A stretch of 64,000 nucleotides of DNA from Gautieria morchelliformis. Its lineage: Eukaryota > Basidiomycota > Agaricomycetes > Gomphales > Gomphaceae. The DNA is taken from NCBI GenBank assembly GCA_015179125.1, contig WHVA01000257.1, positions 1 through 64,000 of the forward strand, in the 5' to 3' direction. The position numbers and the translations under genes are program-made. Positions 1-11,259 of this stretch are shown here, one piece after another (position 1 is the stretch's first letter; each line of letters begins with the position of its first letter). The notes below the pieces were generated by a model that made no database searches, had not been told where the DNA came from, and saw nothing but the letters and a program-made list of their open reading frames with translations.

Positions 1-254
1 AAATTTTGATCTCCACGTGATGTAATTACCAATTACAGAAGGACGGCTCGCTGAAAATTCCTGAAAATATTATGGGAGATACCTTTCAACTGTATCTATC
101 GATTGCGCGCAACTTATAAAGGCTGGTATGAGCTCATCAAAACCTTGTCGTTTTTGATTGTCCTAAGCTGTACCAAAATCAACCTTTGGCATGCATTCCA
201 CCTCGTCCGAGTCACCATGATGCATTTTATTTACTGATGTACTTGACCTTACCA

Positions 255-829
255 CACTGGAGGCATAGTAAGTTTTTTTTGGTCTGAAAAACTGTTCAAA
301 AAACTGTAAAGATTGTCCAAAATTTTTAATGCTTTTTATGTAAAAAAAACTTCAATAAATTTCATGTTTTTTAAAGCTTTCTCAATCCTAAAAAATTGTG
401 ATAAAATTGCAAAAAAATACCGCAAAAAACTTTAAAGAAATACATGGAAAAATTCAAAGTTTTTTCACATGTTTATGGATCAAGAAACTCTGTGAAAATC
501 AAGGTTTTTTAGGGGTTTTTTATGGGTTTTTTATCAGTTTCTTTTTTCACAAAGGAACTCATAAAAACCCCATAAAAAACCTTAATTTCACACAGTTTCT
601 TGATCCATAAAAGTCTGAAAAAACTTTGAATTTTTCTGTGTTTCTTTAAAGTTTTTTGCACCTTTTTTTTTTACAATTTTATCACACTTTTTTGGGATTG
701 AGAAAGCTTTAAAAAACCTGAAATTTTATTCAAGTCTTTTGTACATAAAAAACACTAAATTTTTTTGGAAAATCTTTACAGTTTTTTGAACAGTTTTTTA
801 GCCCAAAAAACCTTACTATGCCTCCAGTG
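255..829. mobile_element. Long-palindrome foldback element with CACTG ends
   Basis: An AT-rich element that is one long imperfect palindrome. The left end reads CACTGGAGGCATAGTAAG and the right end CTTACTATGCCTCCAGTG, and complementarity continues inward almost to the centre near 540. A 3-base direct repeat CCA flanks it (252-254 and 830-832). Terminal CACTG plus a 3-base target duplication is the signature of the CACTA (EnSpm/CMC) superfamily, so this is probably a non-autonomous member; that assignment is inference. Two related copies lie at 31546-32085 and 51884-52261. It has no credible coding capacity; the short open frame inside it is low-complexity. Confidence 0.75.
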
Positions 830-832
830 CCA

Positions 833-1086
833 ATGCATTTGACCTAACCCCTGAAGCATGGGTACCCACCTAGTCTATTTTACAGCAGGTTGTACACATA
901 TTTACAACAGGTTGCACATGATTCCAACAGTCGGTGTCTGCGCCCTGGCCCTAGGGTCATGGGCAGAATGAAATTTATTCTGCCAATTGCCAGCAAAGGC
1001 AGAAACAGCAGAAGGCCTTTCTGCCAAGTGTGGCAGAATAGGGCAGAATGTTTTTTGTGGTAAATTTACAAGCTAAACCATTAGTA
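833..1086. other. Non-coding stretch with GCAGAAT motifs
   Basis: No gene is visible. Between about 960 and 1050 the motif GGCAGAAT and its complement ATTCTGCC recur several times. The same motif cluster occurs at about 24560-24640, upstream of an hAT transposase fragment. It may be the subterminal remnant of an hAT-type element; this is a guess. Confidence 0.35.
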
Positions 1087-1091
1087 GACAC

Positions 1092-1473
1092 TGTGAGGGC
1101 AACACTGATGATGAAGCCACAACCGAAAGATACTCAAGGAGATAAGAGCCGATACTAGGACAATGACCAACTGTGTAGTGGGTATCCTCAGAGATCAAGC
1201 TGAGGAAACGCCACCACACTGGCTATGGTCTTATAGCACTGGCAAGGCTTACATAATAGGGGAGATGGAAACTTGTAGAAGGTGACGGAAACTGGCGGAA
1301 GGTTATGGAAAATGGCGGGAGGTTATGGAAACAGAAGGTGACGGAAACTGACGGAAGGTTATGGAAACAGAAGGTGACGGAAACTGATGGAAGGTTATGG
1401 AAACTGGCGGAAGGTTATGGAAACTGACGGAATGTGATGGAAACTCATGGAAGGAAACACGTGAACCCTGACA
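1092..1473 (-). repeat. 3' LTR of element A
   Basis: Matches 7333-7782 over its whole length. On the plus strand it begins TGTGAGGGCAAC and ends AACCCTGACA. About half of it (roughly 1266-1458) is a degenerate minisatellite built from the units GGAAACTGGCGGAAGG and GGAAACTGACGGAAGG with TTATGG or TGACGG linkers. The repeat number differs from the other LTR, which explains the length difference. Confidence 0.9.
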
Positions 1474-1486
1474 TCACCCCCCTCTC
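1474..1486 (-). promoter_or_regulatory. Polypurine tract of element A
   Basis: On the minus strand GAGAGGGGGGTGA directly abuts the 3' LTR, the expected position for the plus-strand DNA primer. Element B has an almost identical tract at the same place. Confidence 0.8.
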
Positions 1487-1526
1487 AATGCTTGTCATCC
1501 CGACAAGCACAGCTGCCACCTAGCCC

Positions 1527-2012
1527 TCAACATCCACTGAGACATCGTTTCCAAGTATGCCACAGGCAGGACCACCATCTCTCCTGGCTCTTCCCCTCCT
1601 GGTAGTGCAGGTCAATGATGAGCTCAGGGGGATTGGGGTCCATGGGCAAGTGCGGCCCTCGGAACCTTGCTCGACGTAGTCACTCTCCTGCCATGTTACG
1701 GAAATGCCGCCCCACCCAGCCTTCGAAAGTGTAGGGGGCTCCACAAGGGGGGGTTCCATCGTTGAGGAAGACAGGGTCACTGACATAGTACGTGTTCTCT
1801 CGTCTGTGTCGGGGTCTGAGGAATGCGAGTGCAGGGCGAGTGGGTGCCTGACTCTTTGCTGGTGTGAGGTCCTCAGAGCTGACGGACCACTTTGAAGACC
1901 ATGCGGCGTCGAGATCGTGGCAGTCAAGCATCCTTTGTAGCTTGGCTTCACTGGCTGCTCTGGATGACCAGAAGCCGGAGAAGTGCAGGAGGGTGGGATC
2001 GACACGTGACAT
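1527..2012 (-). pseudogene. Extra ORF downstream of pol in element A
   Basis: A reading frame lying between the end of pol (2403) and the 3' LTR, starting at an ATG at 2012. It is open for 110 codons to a TGA at 1680-1682, then continues in the same frame for 50 more codons (with WW and WHTW motifs) to a stop at 1527. A single in-frame stop in about 160 codons suggests a real protein with one nonsense change. The composition is rich in Trp, Arg and Pro, and the first half contains YTFEGWVGRHFRNMAGE. I recognise no domain. It is not gag or pol. Alternative: a captured fragment. Confidence 0.5.
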
Positions 2013-2402
2013 GTTTGGCAGGTCAGAGAGGTTTTGGGTGAAGCTGGGGAGGGCAACAAGCTCAATGGTGGGTGAGGAGATGGTTGATGGATGTGGTGGG
2101 GTTGATGCAGTGGAAGTAAGCGGTCACAGGTGGAGAGGGGATATATAGCTTATCGGAATGAATTGGTTAGGCGGAGGCCAATATCGCTTATCTTTGGGGT
2201 TCTGGACCCTTGACATTATGAGTAGAAGCCCTGCTGTCCAGTCGTGTTGACTTGTAGTTGACTTGTACTGTGACTTGACCAGTGCCAGTGTTGACTTGTA
2301 TTGGCATTAGAATGTAGTGACTTGACTAGTTTGCCTGGAAGGTTCTGTGAAGTTCTGAAATCTCTGGAAGGGGAGGGACATGTATGTGGCTGCTGAGATA
2401 TG

Positions 2403-5400
2403 CTAAGGTGCCTCTGGGTTCTGCCTGTGAAATTCCTTAATGAGTCGCTTTGCCCCAGAAACATCCTTCGCCAGTAGCCAGAGATCATCGGCAGCTCCAT
2501 AGCCCTTCCAGCGCACGAGATACTCCAACCTTCCACGGAACATCCTGCTGTCTAGAATCCTTTCAACTTCATATTCTTCGGCTCCATCCCATATGACAGG
2601 GGGGAGTGGTGGAGGGGCATGACGTTCAAGAATTGGGTCATCTTCATATGGCTGAAGCAGGACGACAGAGAACACTGGATGTGTGCGACCAAAGGATGCA
2701 GGAAGATTTAGACCATAGGCATTTCGTGAGACCACCTTATTAACAGTGTAGGGGCCTAGCCACTTGTGGTCTAGCTTCTTCATTGGGTGAGTGGTTGTGA
2801 TGTTTTGTGCATTGAGCCAGACCTTGTCACCAAGCTTGTAAACTGGGGCTGCTTTATGGTGCATGTCATAGAAGCGTGCCATGTCTTCTGCTGCCTTAGA
2901 CAGGGCTGAACGAGCTTCTCTTGTGGCTGCTTCCATCCGCGTTGTGAACTCATCCAGGGCCTCGAGTCGAGTTTCCTGGACTGGTTCCAGTCCCAGCCTT
3001 GGATGTTGGCCACTGTCCAACATGAAGGGTGTAGTCTGGGTTGAGGCATGGATTCGGTTGTTATAGGCAAACTCGGCCAAGGATATCCATTTGAACCAAT
3101 CATCCTGACGCTGGTTGATGAATAGTCGAGGGTATTGCTCAATCTCCTGATTAACCCTTTCAGTCTGTCCATCAGTTTGGGGGTGATAAGCAGTAGAGGC
3201 AGGGACTTTGACACCAAGAAGTTTGTTCAGTTCACGCATGAACTGGGAGATGAACTGTGTGCCTCGATCGCTGATGATTTCTTCAGAGAGCCCATGAAGT
3301 TTCCAAACATGATCACGGAAGAGTCAGGCAACTCCCACTGAAGTTACATCTGAAGTGGTGGGAATGACATGTGCACGCTTTGAGAGGCGATCAACAACAA
3401 CAAGGACAGCATCATAGCCATGACTGGTAGGCAGTTCTACAATCAAGTCAACAGGCATAACCTGTCATCTACGGTCTGGGATACGGTTTGGTAGAAGCTT
3501 GCCAATGGGAGAAGCAGGGAAGGTTTTTGTCCGGTTGCACAGGTCACAGGCCTTCACGTATTTTGCGATGTAACATCCCATCCCAGGCCACCAGTAACTC
3601 CAAGCAATTAGTTCAGTAGTTCTCCAATGACCAGGGTGACCGGTGAGAGGCATGTCATGGTGCACTTTCACTATGTCATGTCGTAGTTTTGCATCAAGCG
3701 GCACGTACACCTTGCTGTGATAGAGGACAAGCCCATCCTCTTCAGACCACTCTTCTCCTCATAAATTTCCAGAGGAGCCCAGTTCTTTGAGAGCCTTGAC
3801 AACCTTTTCATCCTGGTCTACACAGTTCCTTACTCGATTGAGGAAAGCATCAACTTCACCTGGGACTAACTGTGCGCCAGCCTCTGGGGGATTCGCCTTG
3901 ATGTGGAACAAGTAAGGGATAAGTAAGACTTGATTTTGGTTGTATTCCTCCCCCCGCTTATGATCCATGTGTCGTGAGAGTGCATCAGGCTTGGCTGAAT
4001 GATGACCAGGACGATGGATCAGCTCAAAATCAAAGTGAGAGAGGTAGAGTGACCAGCGTTCTTGACAACAGTTCAGGTTTTGTGCAGTGCGGAAGTAGGT
4101 GAGATTCTGATGGTCATTGAGAATCTCAATCTTGTGCTTCGTTCCCTCTAAGATGTGGCACCATTCCTCTAATCCCCAAATCACAGAAAGAAGCTCCTTG
4201 TCATGGATGGCATAGTTGCGTTCAGCATCATTGAGGCTTTTGGAGACAAACCCCACAGGCCACCATTTGCCATCGTCACATATCTGGGACAGTACTTCTC
4301 CAGTGGCATAGGCTGAGGCATCTGTTTCAAGATGGAAACATTTGTCTTGATCAGGGAGGACAAGGATCGGTGTTGAGGTGATGAGGAGTTTGAGTTTGTC
4401 AAAGGATGCTTGCTCTGGGCCATTCGGATCCCAAGACCATTGGGCATCCTGTTTTGTCAACTGGTTGAGGGGCTTTGCAATGTGTGAGAAGTCTTCTACA
4501 AATCGACGGTAGAAGTTGATGAAACCAAAGAATGATTTGACTTCAGTGACGTTACGTGGTATTGGCCAGTCCCATACTCCTGCAACATTGACTGGGTCCA
4601 TGGCAACCTGTCCTTGAGAGAGGATGAGGCCGAGATACTCCACCTCTAGTTGCTCAAATAGGCATTTTTCAGGTTTGAGGTACAGGTTGTTGGCCCGGAG
4701 GATTTCAAGGACACATTGTACAATCCTACGATGTTCTTCAAGTGACTCTGTGAAGATGAGAATGTCGTCCATGAACACCACCACAACCCCTTCATCGATG
4801 AGACTCTTGAAGATGTCATTCATCATCGTCTGGAAGGTTGCTGGGCTGTTCGTGAGTCCAAAGAACATGACTAGAGGTTCATACACGCCCCTATTTGTCC
4901 GAAAGGCTGCCTTCCACTCGTCTCCCTCTTTTATGCGTACATTATTATATCCCCAGCGAATGTCAAGCTTTGTGAAGTATTTAGCCCTTCCAGCAGCAAT
5001 CTTATTCATGATGTCTGGAACAAGGGGCAAAGGATAGGCATTCTTGACTGTTATATCATTGAGCTTCCAGTAGTCTTGCACAAATCTAAGACTGCCGTCC
5101 TTTTTCTTCACAAAGAAGACTGGAGACGCCATAGGTGACTTCGAAGGATGGATACATTGGGTCTTCAGGTTCTCCTCAAGAAATTTATCCAGTTCCCTTT
5201 GCTCAACCGGCGACATTGGGTAAACTTTTGTGCTGAAGGATTGTGCACCTGGAGTGAGCTCAATCACATGGTCCCAGGGCTTTCAAGGAGGCAGTTGGTC
5301 AAATGACTCCTTAGAAAACACATCCTTGAACTCCTGGTATGGTTTAGGGACAAGGTCCTCGAAGGATCTGACTGGTGCAGACTTGCTGGCCTGTTCAGCA

Positions 5401-6035
5401 AGCTGTTGGGAGACAGTCCAGCCTGCGCCAATCATTTCAGGACTCTCATTCACAAAGATGACAAAGGTCCTGTCTCCTTCCTCAAGTAGGGAGCGGGTGT
5501 GCTGTATGGGAACTCCTCTTGATCTACTCTCTTCTGGAACAGTTTCGACTGTGGGCCCTCTGACAACAGGTCTTCCCCACATGACTTGGGACAGCATGTC
5601 ATCTTCACATCTCCTGTACGCCAGTCAACTTCTGGGTTGTGTTCAACAAGCCATGTGTGACCAAGAATGATGGCAAGTCGTCCAAGGCTTGTGACAGAGA
5701 ATGTGGCACGTTCCGTATGATCCCCAAAGGTGCAAATGAGGTCGACTTCTTCCTTGATTGAGCCAGCCTCATTTGGGGTACCATCAATATTGTAGACGGA
5801 GATGGCACGGGGTAGGGGACGGGTCCGAAGTCTGTTCCCTTACAAACTCCACATCGATGAACATCCCTGTAGCACCACTGTCAAGGAGGGAGTCAATTGC
5901 AAGTGGATTCCCTGTGTCAACGGAGTGGACCTTGAGAGGTACTTTGGTGCATCGGCGGAGGTCAGCAGTACGGACATATAGAGGGACTGGAAGGTTTGCA
6001 TTAGCAACTGGGGCAATGGGTTGGGTTTTTGGCAT
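2403..6035 (-). pseudogene. pol of element A (PR-RT-RH-IN-chromodomain)
   Basis: Minus-strand segments mostly in one frame. The aspartic protease motif LLDSGATGMF is near 5910. The reverse transcriptase (5267-4600) has the SPMASPVFFVKKKDGSLRF block, FGLTNSPATF and catalytic FMDD. RNase H follows, with LETDASAYATGEVL and the end motif HHSAKPDALSR. The integrase zinc-binding region is at 3710-3500 (HH...CDLC), and the core has SAYHPQTDGQTERVNQ. A chromodomain (VERILDSRMFRGRLEYLVRW) lies at about 2590-2500. Frames are broken between protease and RT (about 5815 and 5600-5280), after RNase H (about 3759) and in the integrase core (3465-3239). The protein would copy and integrate the element; this copy cannot. 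Confidence 0.9.
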
Positions 6036-6166
6036 GGCAGGTTTGGTTTCAGTTCAATCAGGGGTAGGAGAAGGATGCATCATATTGCCTGTGATCCCTA
6101 TTGTACATGTTTCGAGAACTGAAAACCAATTCGTCAAGCGGGGCATGTCTTTCACCGCTGACTGGC

Positions 6167-7272
6167 CTAAAAACCCTTTCCTTCCTCTTGGACAGGGGCT
6201 TCCACCTTCTGTTTGCATTCCTCCATTGCCGCTGCTACAGATTTAGAGACAATTGCTGCAATGTCTGCCTCTGTGAGGTTTGCACGCATTCGTGGCTTGC
6301 GAGGTTCAGGACAGTCTGGTGAAATGTGACCAGGTCTCTTACAGTTGTAGCAGGTCCGTGTTTCGGTGCGGCGGCGGGATGAGTCAATGTCCATAGGTGT
6401 CGCATTACTGGGTGGTGCTGTGACAACAGGAGCCATAGCAGGAGTGTGGAGTGGTCGGGCAGGAGGAGGGCAATTAGGGACATGAGGTGTCTGTGCCTTC
6501 CTGACCTCTAACAGACGATGATGATTGCGGTCAATCTGACAGGCTGCTTCCTTCCAGCCTTTGAGGTTGGATGGATGAGAGGGCTGGGTGTGGATCTTGT
6601 CAAGGATACCTGCTGGAAGGCCACAAGCATAGGTATCCTCAAGTGCCTCATCATTAAAGCCTGTCCTGCCTGCCAGGATCTCAAATTGAGCCGTGTATTC
6701 ATCTGCCGACATTCCTGACGCCATCCTAAGGTCATGCAGTTTAGTGCGAGCCGTTCTGGCACAATCTGGGTCACCAAAGGCCTGCTCCACACGTTTAATG
6801 AACCCCTCCAGAGTGGATATAGAGGAGGTGCCATCAATGACAGCCTGTGTCTCGTTGTGTGCCCATATCTCCACAGAGCCTCCTGTCATGAAGGAAAGAG
6901 CATATAGGATCTTTGTGCGCTCATCTGGGAAGGATGCTGGCTGTACAGCGATGGACAACTTGATAGACCTGATAAACCCTTCAGTCTCTGCACGGTCTCC
7001 ATTGAACTTCTCCGGTTCTGCTGCTTTGATAGAGTGAGTAGATGGAGGGACACTGTGAGGTACTGAGGGCGAAGGGCTTGAGCAGCAGCAACAGCAGCGT
7101 TGGTGGCAGCATGGGCTAAGTGGTCATGAACGTTAACAATCAGATTGTGCAGCTCCTGATTCTGCAGTTGAAGTTGCTGCAGCTGCTGCGCTTGGCTGGA
7201 AAGGAGGCCTTGAAGAAATGGCCCATGTTCACCCAGGGAGTCCCAGTATGCCTCTGGGAGTTGGTCTGCCAT
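6167..7272 (-). pseudogene. gag of element A
   Basis: Begins MADQLPEAYWDSLGEHG with a Gln/Leu-rich helical N-terminus. It changes frame near 7075 and continues as a capsid-like region (ILYALSFMTGGSVEIWAHNE) to a single CCHC zinc knuckle, CYNCKRPGHISPDC, at about 6350-6310. Gag packages the element RNA into particles. The frame change is most simply an indel. It lies just inside the 5' LTR, as expected. Confidence 0.85.
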
Positions 7273-7332
7273 AGGCTGAGATGAAGGCTGGTTAAGAAAA
7301 GTGTGTGGGGTCGTCCTATGAGCTTGATCTTC

Positions 7333-7782
7333 TATGAGGGCAACACTGATGATGAAGCCACAACCAAAAGATACTCAAGGAGATAAGAGCTGATACTAGG
7401 ACAATGACCAACTGTGTAGTGGGTATCCTCAGAGATCAAGCTGAGGAAACGCCACCACATTGGCTACAGTCTTATAGCGCTGGCAAGGCTTACATAATAG
7501 GGGAGATGGAAACTTGTAGAAGGTTACGGAAACTGGCGGAAGGTTATGGAAACTGGCGGAAGGTTATGGAAACTAGCAGAAGGTTATGGAAACTGACAGA
7601 AGGTGACAGAAACTGATGGAAGGTGACGGAAACTGGCGGAAGGTGACGGAAACTGGCGGAAGGTGACGGAAACTGGCGGAAGGTGACGGAAACTGGCGGA
7701 ATGTTATGGAAACTGACGGAAGGTGACGGAAACTCATGGAAGGAAACAGAAACTTGTGGAAGGAAACATGTGAACCCTGACA
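7333..7782 (-). repeat. 5' LTR of element A
   Basis: Partner of 1092-1473. The outer plus-strand base pair is TA instead of TG (7333-7334), a single change. It carries the same minisatellite with more copies (about 7507-7765). On the minus strand transcription of the element would start here. The sequence just inside it does not show an obvious tRNA 3'-end complement. Confidence 0.9.
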
Positions 7783-7787
7783 GACAC

Positions 7788-9395
7788 CAGCCACACTGAT
7801 AACGGCCTCTGGATCCCACTCAGGCTGACCCATCCCTACTTCGGTGCATATGGAGATCCTCTTCATGTGTCTGTGGTGCTCAGCACTGATCAACACCTAT
7901 AAGTGCTTCCAGATCATACACCTCTGCTGCAGTTATCTCATTTCCATCCAGATCAGGCTCAGTTATTGATGATCCGGCACTGTGTGGGAACCGTTGCTAA
8001 TGAAAAGCCTCATGAAAAAAGGATTAAAATTGCTTTAAAACCTTGTTTTCCCAGCTGATAGTAGCAAATATACATGGCTATTATTGGGAAAACTCAATTC
8101 AAATGTTCCTTTCCTCTTATTTTTTCGCCATTTAACTTGGCTTCCCTGGCTCAAAAACTCCTTATTCTGCCAGGCAGAGTTATGAACCCATGCACGTCCA
8201 CAACTCTGCCACAGCCGCTCAGTTTCAAACTCCGACCGGAGCTTTCCAACCGTGAATTCGGAGTTGCAGGCACTCAAGCACCTACAACTCCAGTACCTTG
8301 GCTCACTCAAACTCAGCCACTGAGACTGAATGTGTCCTCTACCGCTTACACAAGCCTGTGTAATTCAAACCCAGCTGGCACATGACTTGCATCATAGCAA
8401 CCATGGCAGTGCAAGGCTGCATATACAGTCACACAAAGAGGTACAAAGACAAAACTAGGGTGCGGATTTAGCAAAGCCTATTGGACGAATGAATCCTCCA
8501 AACGTAGTACTACGACACCAAATAGGTCCCTTGATGTCATAGGGGCTGTGCAGGGCTGTGCAAGGCAGTGTAAGGTTATGCATGGCTGTGAAAAGCTGTG
8601 CAAACCAGGGAAGGTGATTGGCTATCTATTTCCAATTTCTTTGCACAAACACGCCGCAATAGTTACGAGGGTGTGTTTTAGCAGTGCAAATATTTACATA
8701 TGACATCACTCGCCTAATAGATAGAAGAACCCCATTACAGGATTTTACAATATAAAAGGAGGCCACTCTGACCCCCTTGAATCATCATTCTAGCAATCTA
8801 ACATCTTCTATCCATGTGACCTCATGTGACTTGCATCTTACTAAGCTGCTAATCCCAGCTAGGGTTATTCACTTACTTTAGTATCTAATTCCTTGTTAAG
8901 TAGTTACTTTACTGCATAGCCACTTGGACTAATCCTCCGGGTGTAATTCTACAGAGTGAGTCTGTCAATTGATAGCCTTGCCATTCGCACTCCAATACCT
9001 GAGATGATCTGATCAGTTGATTTTCCTGATTGGAGAATTTCACAAGTCACTTCCATAAAACTCGTTTATCCCTCGTTTTATTGCTGTGTGCTGGTAGATT
9101 ATCAGGGCAGTCCATTTATAAACTCACCTGCTAAGTACATTCCTTTATATTTTGGAATACGCTTGGACCCCAATAGTGTCCTTGAACCTACAGTCTTTTA
9201 GTTTATTGTTCAGTGCTGCTAAGAAATGCATTGCCTTCCATCTGTATTAACTTGGACTAGTTTTTACATGGATTGCAACCAAGGTACAAATATTAAATTA
9301 TTTCCAGAGTTGTGCTGCAGCATTGTTTAATATTCTTGAAGTCTCGTAAACAACACGTTCTGATAGATTGAAGTGTTAGAAATAACACCAAAGTC
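7788..9395. other. Intergenic stretch with a possible solo LTR
   Basis: I see no convincing gene. 8521-8600 is rich in CTGTGCA-type repeats (GGCTGTGCAAGGC and variants). From about 8671 (TGTGTTTTAGC) to 8952 (GTAATTCTACA) the sequence resembles a solo LTR. It has TG and CA ends, a TATAAAA box at about 8751 and a near-repeat GAGGG/GAGTG at the borders. The LTR call is weak because the flanking repeat is imperfect and no partner copy is in the window. Confidence 0.3.
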
Positions 9396-9808
9396 TTGAA
9401 GGGCTCCAAAACAGGCACCTTGTCTTTCCAATTCCTCGAACCTGGCCTTAATTTCATCCAGCAGAATAGATTCAGGGCCTTCCAGTGGTGCAGTCCAGTC
9501 CACAGCTGTGATAGGGTGCTCCGAGGATGCACTGTACTTCCCACTCCAGAATTCCCCATTCGATCCCTCGCACTCACATTATTTGTGATCGTGCCACATG
9601 CAGCAGACATTGAATGGCTCTTGTCTGGCCTTGGTGTTATACAGTCAGTAAAGCGCAGTTGGCTGACAGTTCAGAACTTCAAAATGTTGGGTATGCTTTG
9701 CAACCATTACTTATATGTTTTAGACAAGGAGCGGGCTCTTGCTGGCCAGCCCACTCATCAGCGCAAGGTCCACATGCATACCTGACCCAACAGGGATATA
9801 AATGTTGA
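9396..9808 (+). pseudogene. hAT transposase, C-terminal fragment
   Basis: An open frame whose second half matches the C-terminal dimerisation region of fungal hAT transposases. Visible motifs are LALTLFVIVPHAADIEWLLS and TVQNFKMLGMLCNHY. The family motif is normally ...PHAAxxERxFS, so W replaces R in one conserved position. The catalytic DDE part is absent, so this is a 3' remnant. It stops just before an MFS transporter remnant in the same orientation. Confidence 0.6.
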
Positions 9809-9848
9809 ACTCGCAGCTGAACTCAATGCTCAGTACACAACAGCATAA

Positions 9849-10450
9849 GTCGCCACTGACGCTTCCAATGCAGCCACTATCCCTGCGTTCATGGACCTCT
9901 CCAGGGAATTTGGGGTTAATCTGAACACCGCTGCTTTTACTACGTGAGTTTTAGTTATAGTCCATATGATCATCCCCGCACTTCACACCTTCTTTATGTC
10001 AAAGTTCGGTTCCAATCATATTCCTAGGCGTCATGCCAATTATCTGGTTGCCTATCTCAGCTCGTGTTGGACAGCGCCCGATTTATCTGATATCTGCAAT
10101 AGTTGCTGCAGGTTGTTCACTCGCAGGGAGCTTCTGCCATCCATACGCCACACTCATGATCACGCGGATAGTTCAAGGTCAGTTTCTGCCCTCTGCTACA
10201 CCATCGCTGTAGTTACTGATGGGCGGACTTGCCTGCTTTCAGGGCCTCCAGATAGTCTCGGATCTAGTACTGGTTGTGCGGGAACATTTGTTTGACCAAC
10301 ACCCTCCGGGGCTGCACCAGGTCCTATTCCCCCATGTTTGCTTCCACCATGCATCCTGCCCGCATTCTCCCTCCCATGTCGCTTCAGCTACTGCTCATCC
10401 ACATTACCGACCCTTGCACCCACCGTATTCGCACTGGCGCTGGCAGCGGC
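9849..10450 (+). pseudogene. MFS transporter fragment with introns
   Basis: Three exon-like blocks join in frame through two short introns, 9944-10004 (GTGAGT...AAG) and 10178-10242 (GTCAGT...CAG). The first block gives ATIPAFMDLSREFGVNLNTA. The second gives FLGVMPIIWLPISARVGQRP followed by IYLISAIVAAGCSLAGSFCH. Together they resemble the first three or four membrane segments of a fungal major facilitator exporter, with the loop motif G-R/Q-R-P after TM2. The third block (VVREHLFDQHPPG) fits the next loop. The remaining eight or so helices are missing, so this is a 5' fragment of a multidrug or polyamine exporter-type gene. Confidence 0.55.
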
Positions 10451-10886
10451 TTCTTCTTCATTAAGATCGCTTCTGGACGACAAACGAGGCCCACGGGCGA
10501 TTTATATACCCATCGCTACCCTTGGGGCAGAATGGCAAGGATCCATGGTGGTGGGTCCCAAGGTTCTTCCTGTACTAGCGTGGATCGGTAGGTATCGGCC
10601 AACTGCCTGTTATTTCAGGAAAAGCAACTGTGCTATTAATATTTAATAAATATTTATTATGTCTGTTAGTATTCAGAACAATTAATATATACTATATCCG
10701 TTGGTATACAGAATGATTCAAAGCTAGGTATGTTTTCGAACAGGCTGGGACAGGTGCACACGCGGGGCTCCTTGACCTCTGGATAGTCCAACTAGCTAGT
10801 GAATTTCAAAGTTCCATGTAGCTTCAAATGGAACCCTGTTCAAGAATCCGAGGATGTGGCCTGTCTGACTCTTGAGTAGTCAGTTC

Positions 10887-11168
10887 TGTTGTAAAACCGG
10901 TCATACTTGACCGATCACCGATCCCCTTTTGCGCATTGTTCTCCTTGCACAGTCTCCGCAGTTTCCCTTTGTTTAGCTCCTTATTGTCTTATCCTATTGT
11001 CCCCATTCCCATTTTAGAGTACAAAAGGAACTATAGAGTATAAGTAGTGTACGCTTGCTCGACGACCTCTCAGCTTACACTGAAGTCGTCCTAGGTACTT
11101 ATTACTTCTCACTAATATTAGCTTACACTGAAGTCGTCCTAGTATCTATCTAGACTACTGCGCCAACA
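10887..11168 (+). repeat. 5' LTR of the copia element
   Basis: Begins TGTTGTAAAACCGGTC and ends CTACTGCGCCAACA. It contains a TATA-like GTATAAGTAG near 11039. The block AGCTTACACTGAAGTCGTCCTAG occurs twice, separated by a short spacer. This 47-base duplication is absent from the 3' LTR and accounts for the 282 against 235 base lengths. Confidence 0.93.
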
Positions 11169-11183
11169 GGTTATGGGCCCTGC
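11169..11183 (+). promoter_or_regulatory. Primer-binding site, initiator tRNA-Met type
   Basis: GGTTATGGGCCCTGC directly follows the 5' LTR. It is complementary to the anticodon-stem region of initiator tRNA-Met (GGGCCCATAACC), the half-tRNA primer known for copia-group elements, rather than to a tRNA 3' end. Confidence 0.8.
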
Positions 11184-11259
11184 GCTCTAAATCGCCCCAA
11201 ACCTACAGATAGTCGACGACGTATCACATTCCCTCTACCTGCAGCTTCCGCACCCAACC

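Larger units (their letters stand above)
1092..7782 (-). mobile_element. Element A: full-length Ty3/gypsy chromovirus
   Basis: A complete LTR retrotransposon on the minus strand with two LTRs (1092-1473 and 7333-7782) and a perfect 5-base target duplication GACAC (1087-1091 and 7783-7787). Order on the minus strand is gag, protease, reverse transcriptase, RNase H, integrase, chromodomain, then an additional ORF before the 3' LTR. The chromodomain identifies a chromovirus. Several frameshifts and stops interrupt gag and pol, so this copy is not autonomous. The intact target duplication shows a normal integration without later end-loss. Confidence 0.92.

Noticed and set aside
398-610. 70-codon Phe/Lys-rich frame
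   Set aside because: It lies at the centre of the AT-rich palindrome and is low-complexity.
4624-5037. Plus-strand frame opposite the element A reverse transcriptase
   Set aside because: It is an antisense shadow of conserved RT motifs; the same happens opposite element B at 43032-43547.
7404-7896. Open frames with SPSVSFRHLPPVSVTF-like repeats
   Set aside because: They are translations of the family A LTR minisatellite, not genes.
8671-8952. Confident solo LTR call
   Set aside because: The border repeats (GAGGG/GAGTG) mismatch and there is no second copy to confirm the ends, so it is kept only as a possibility.
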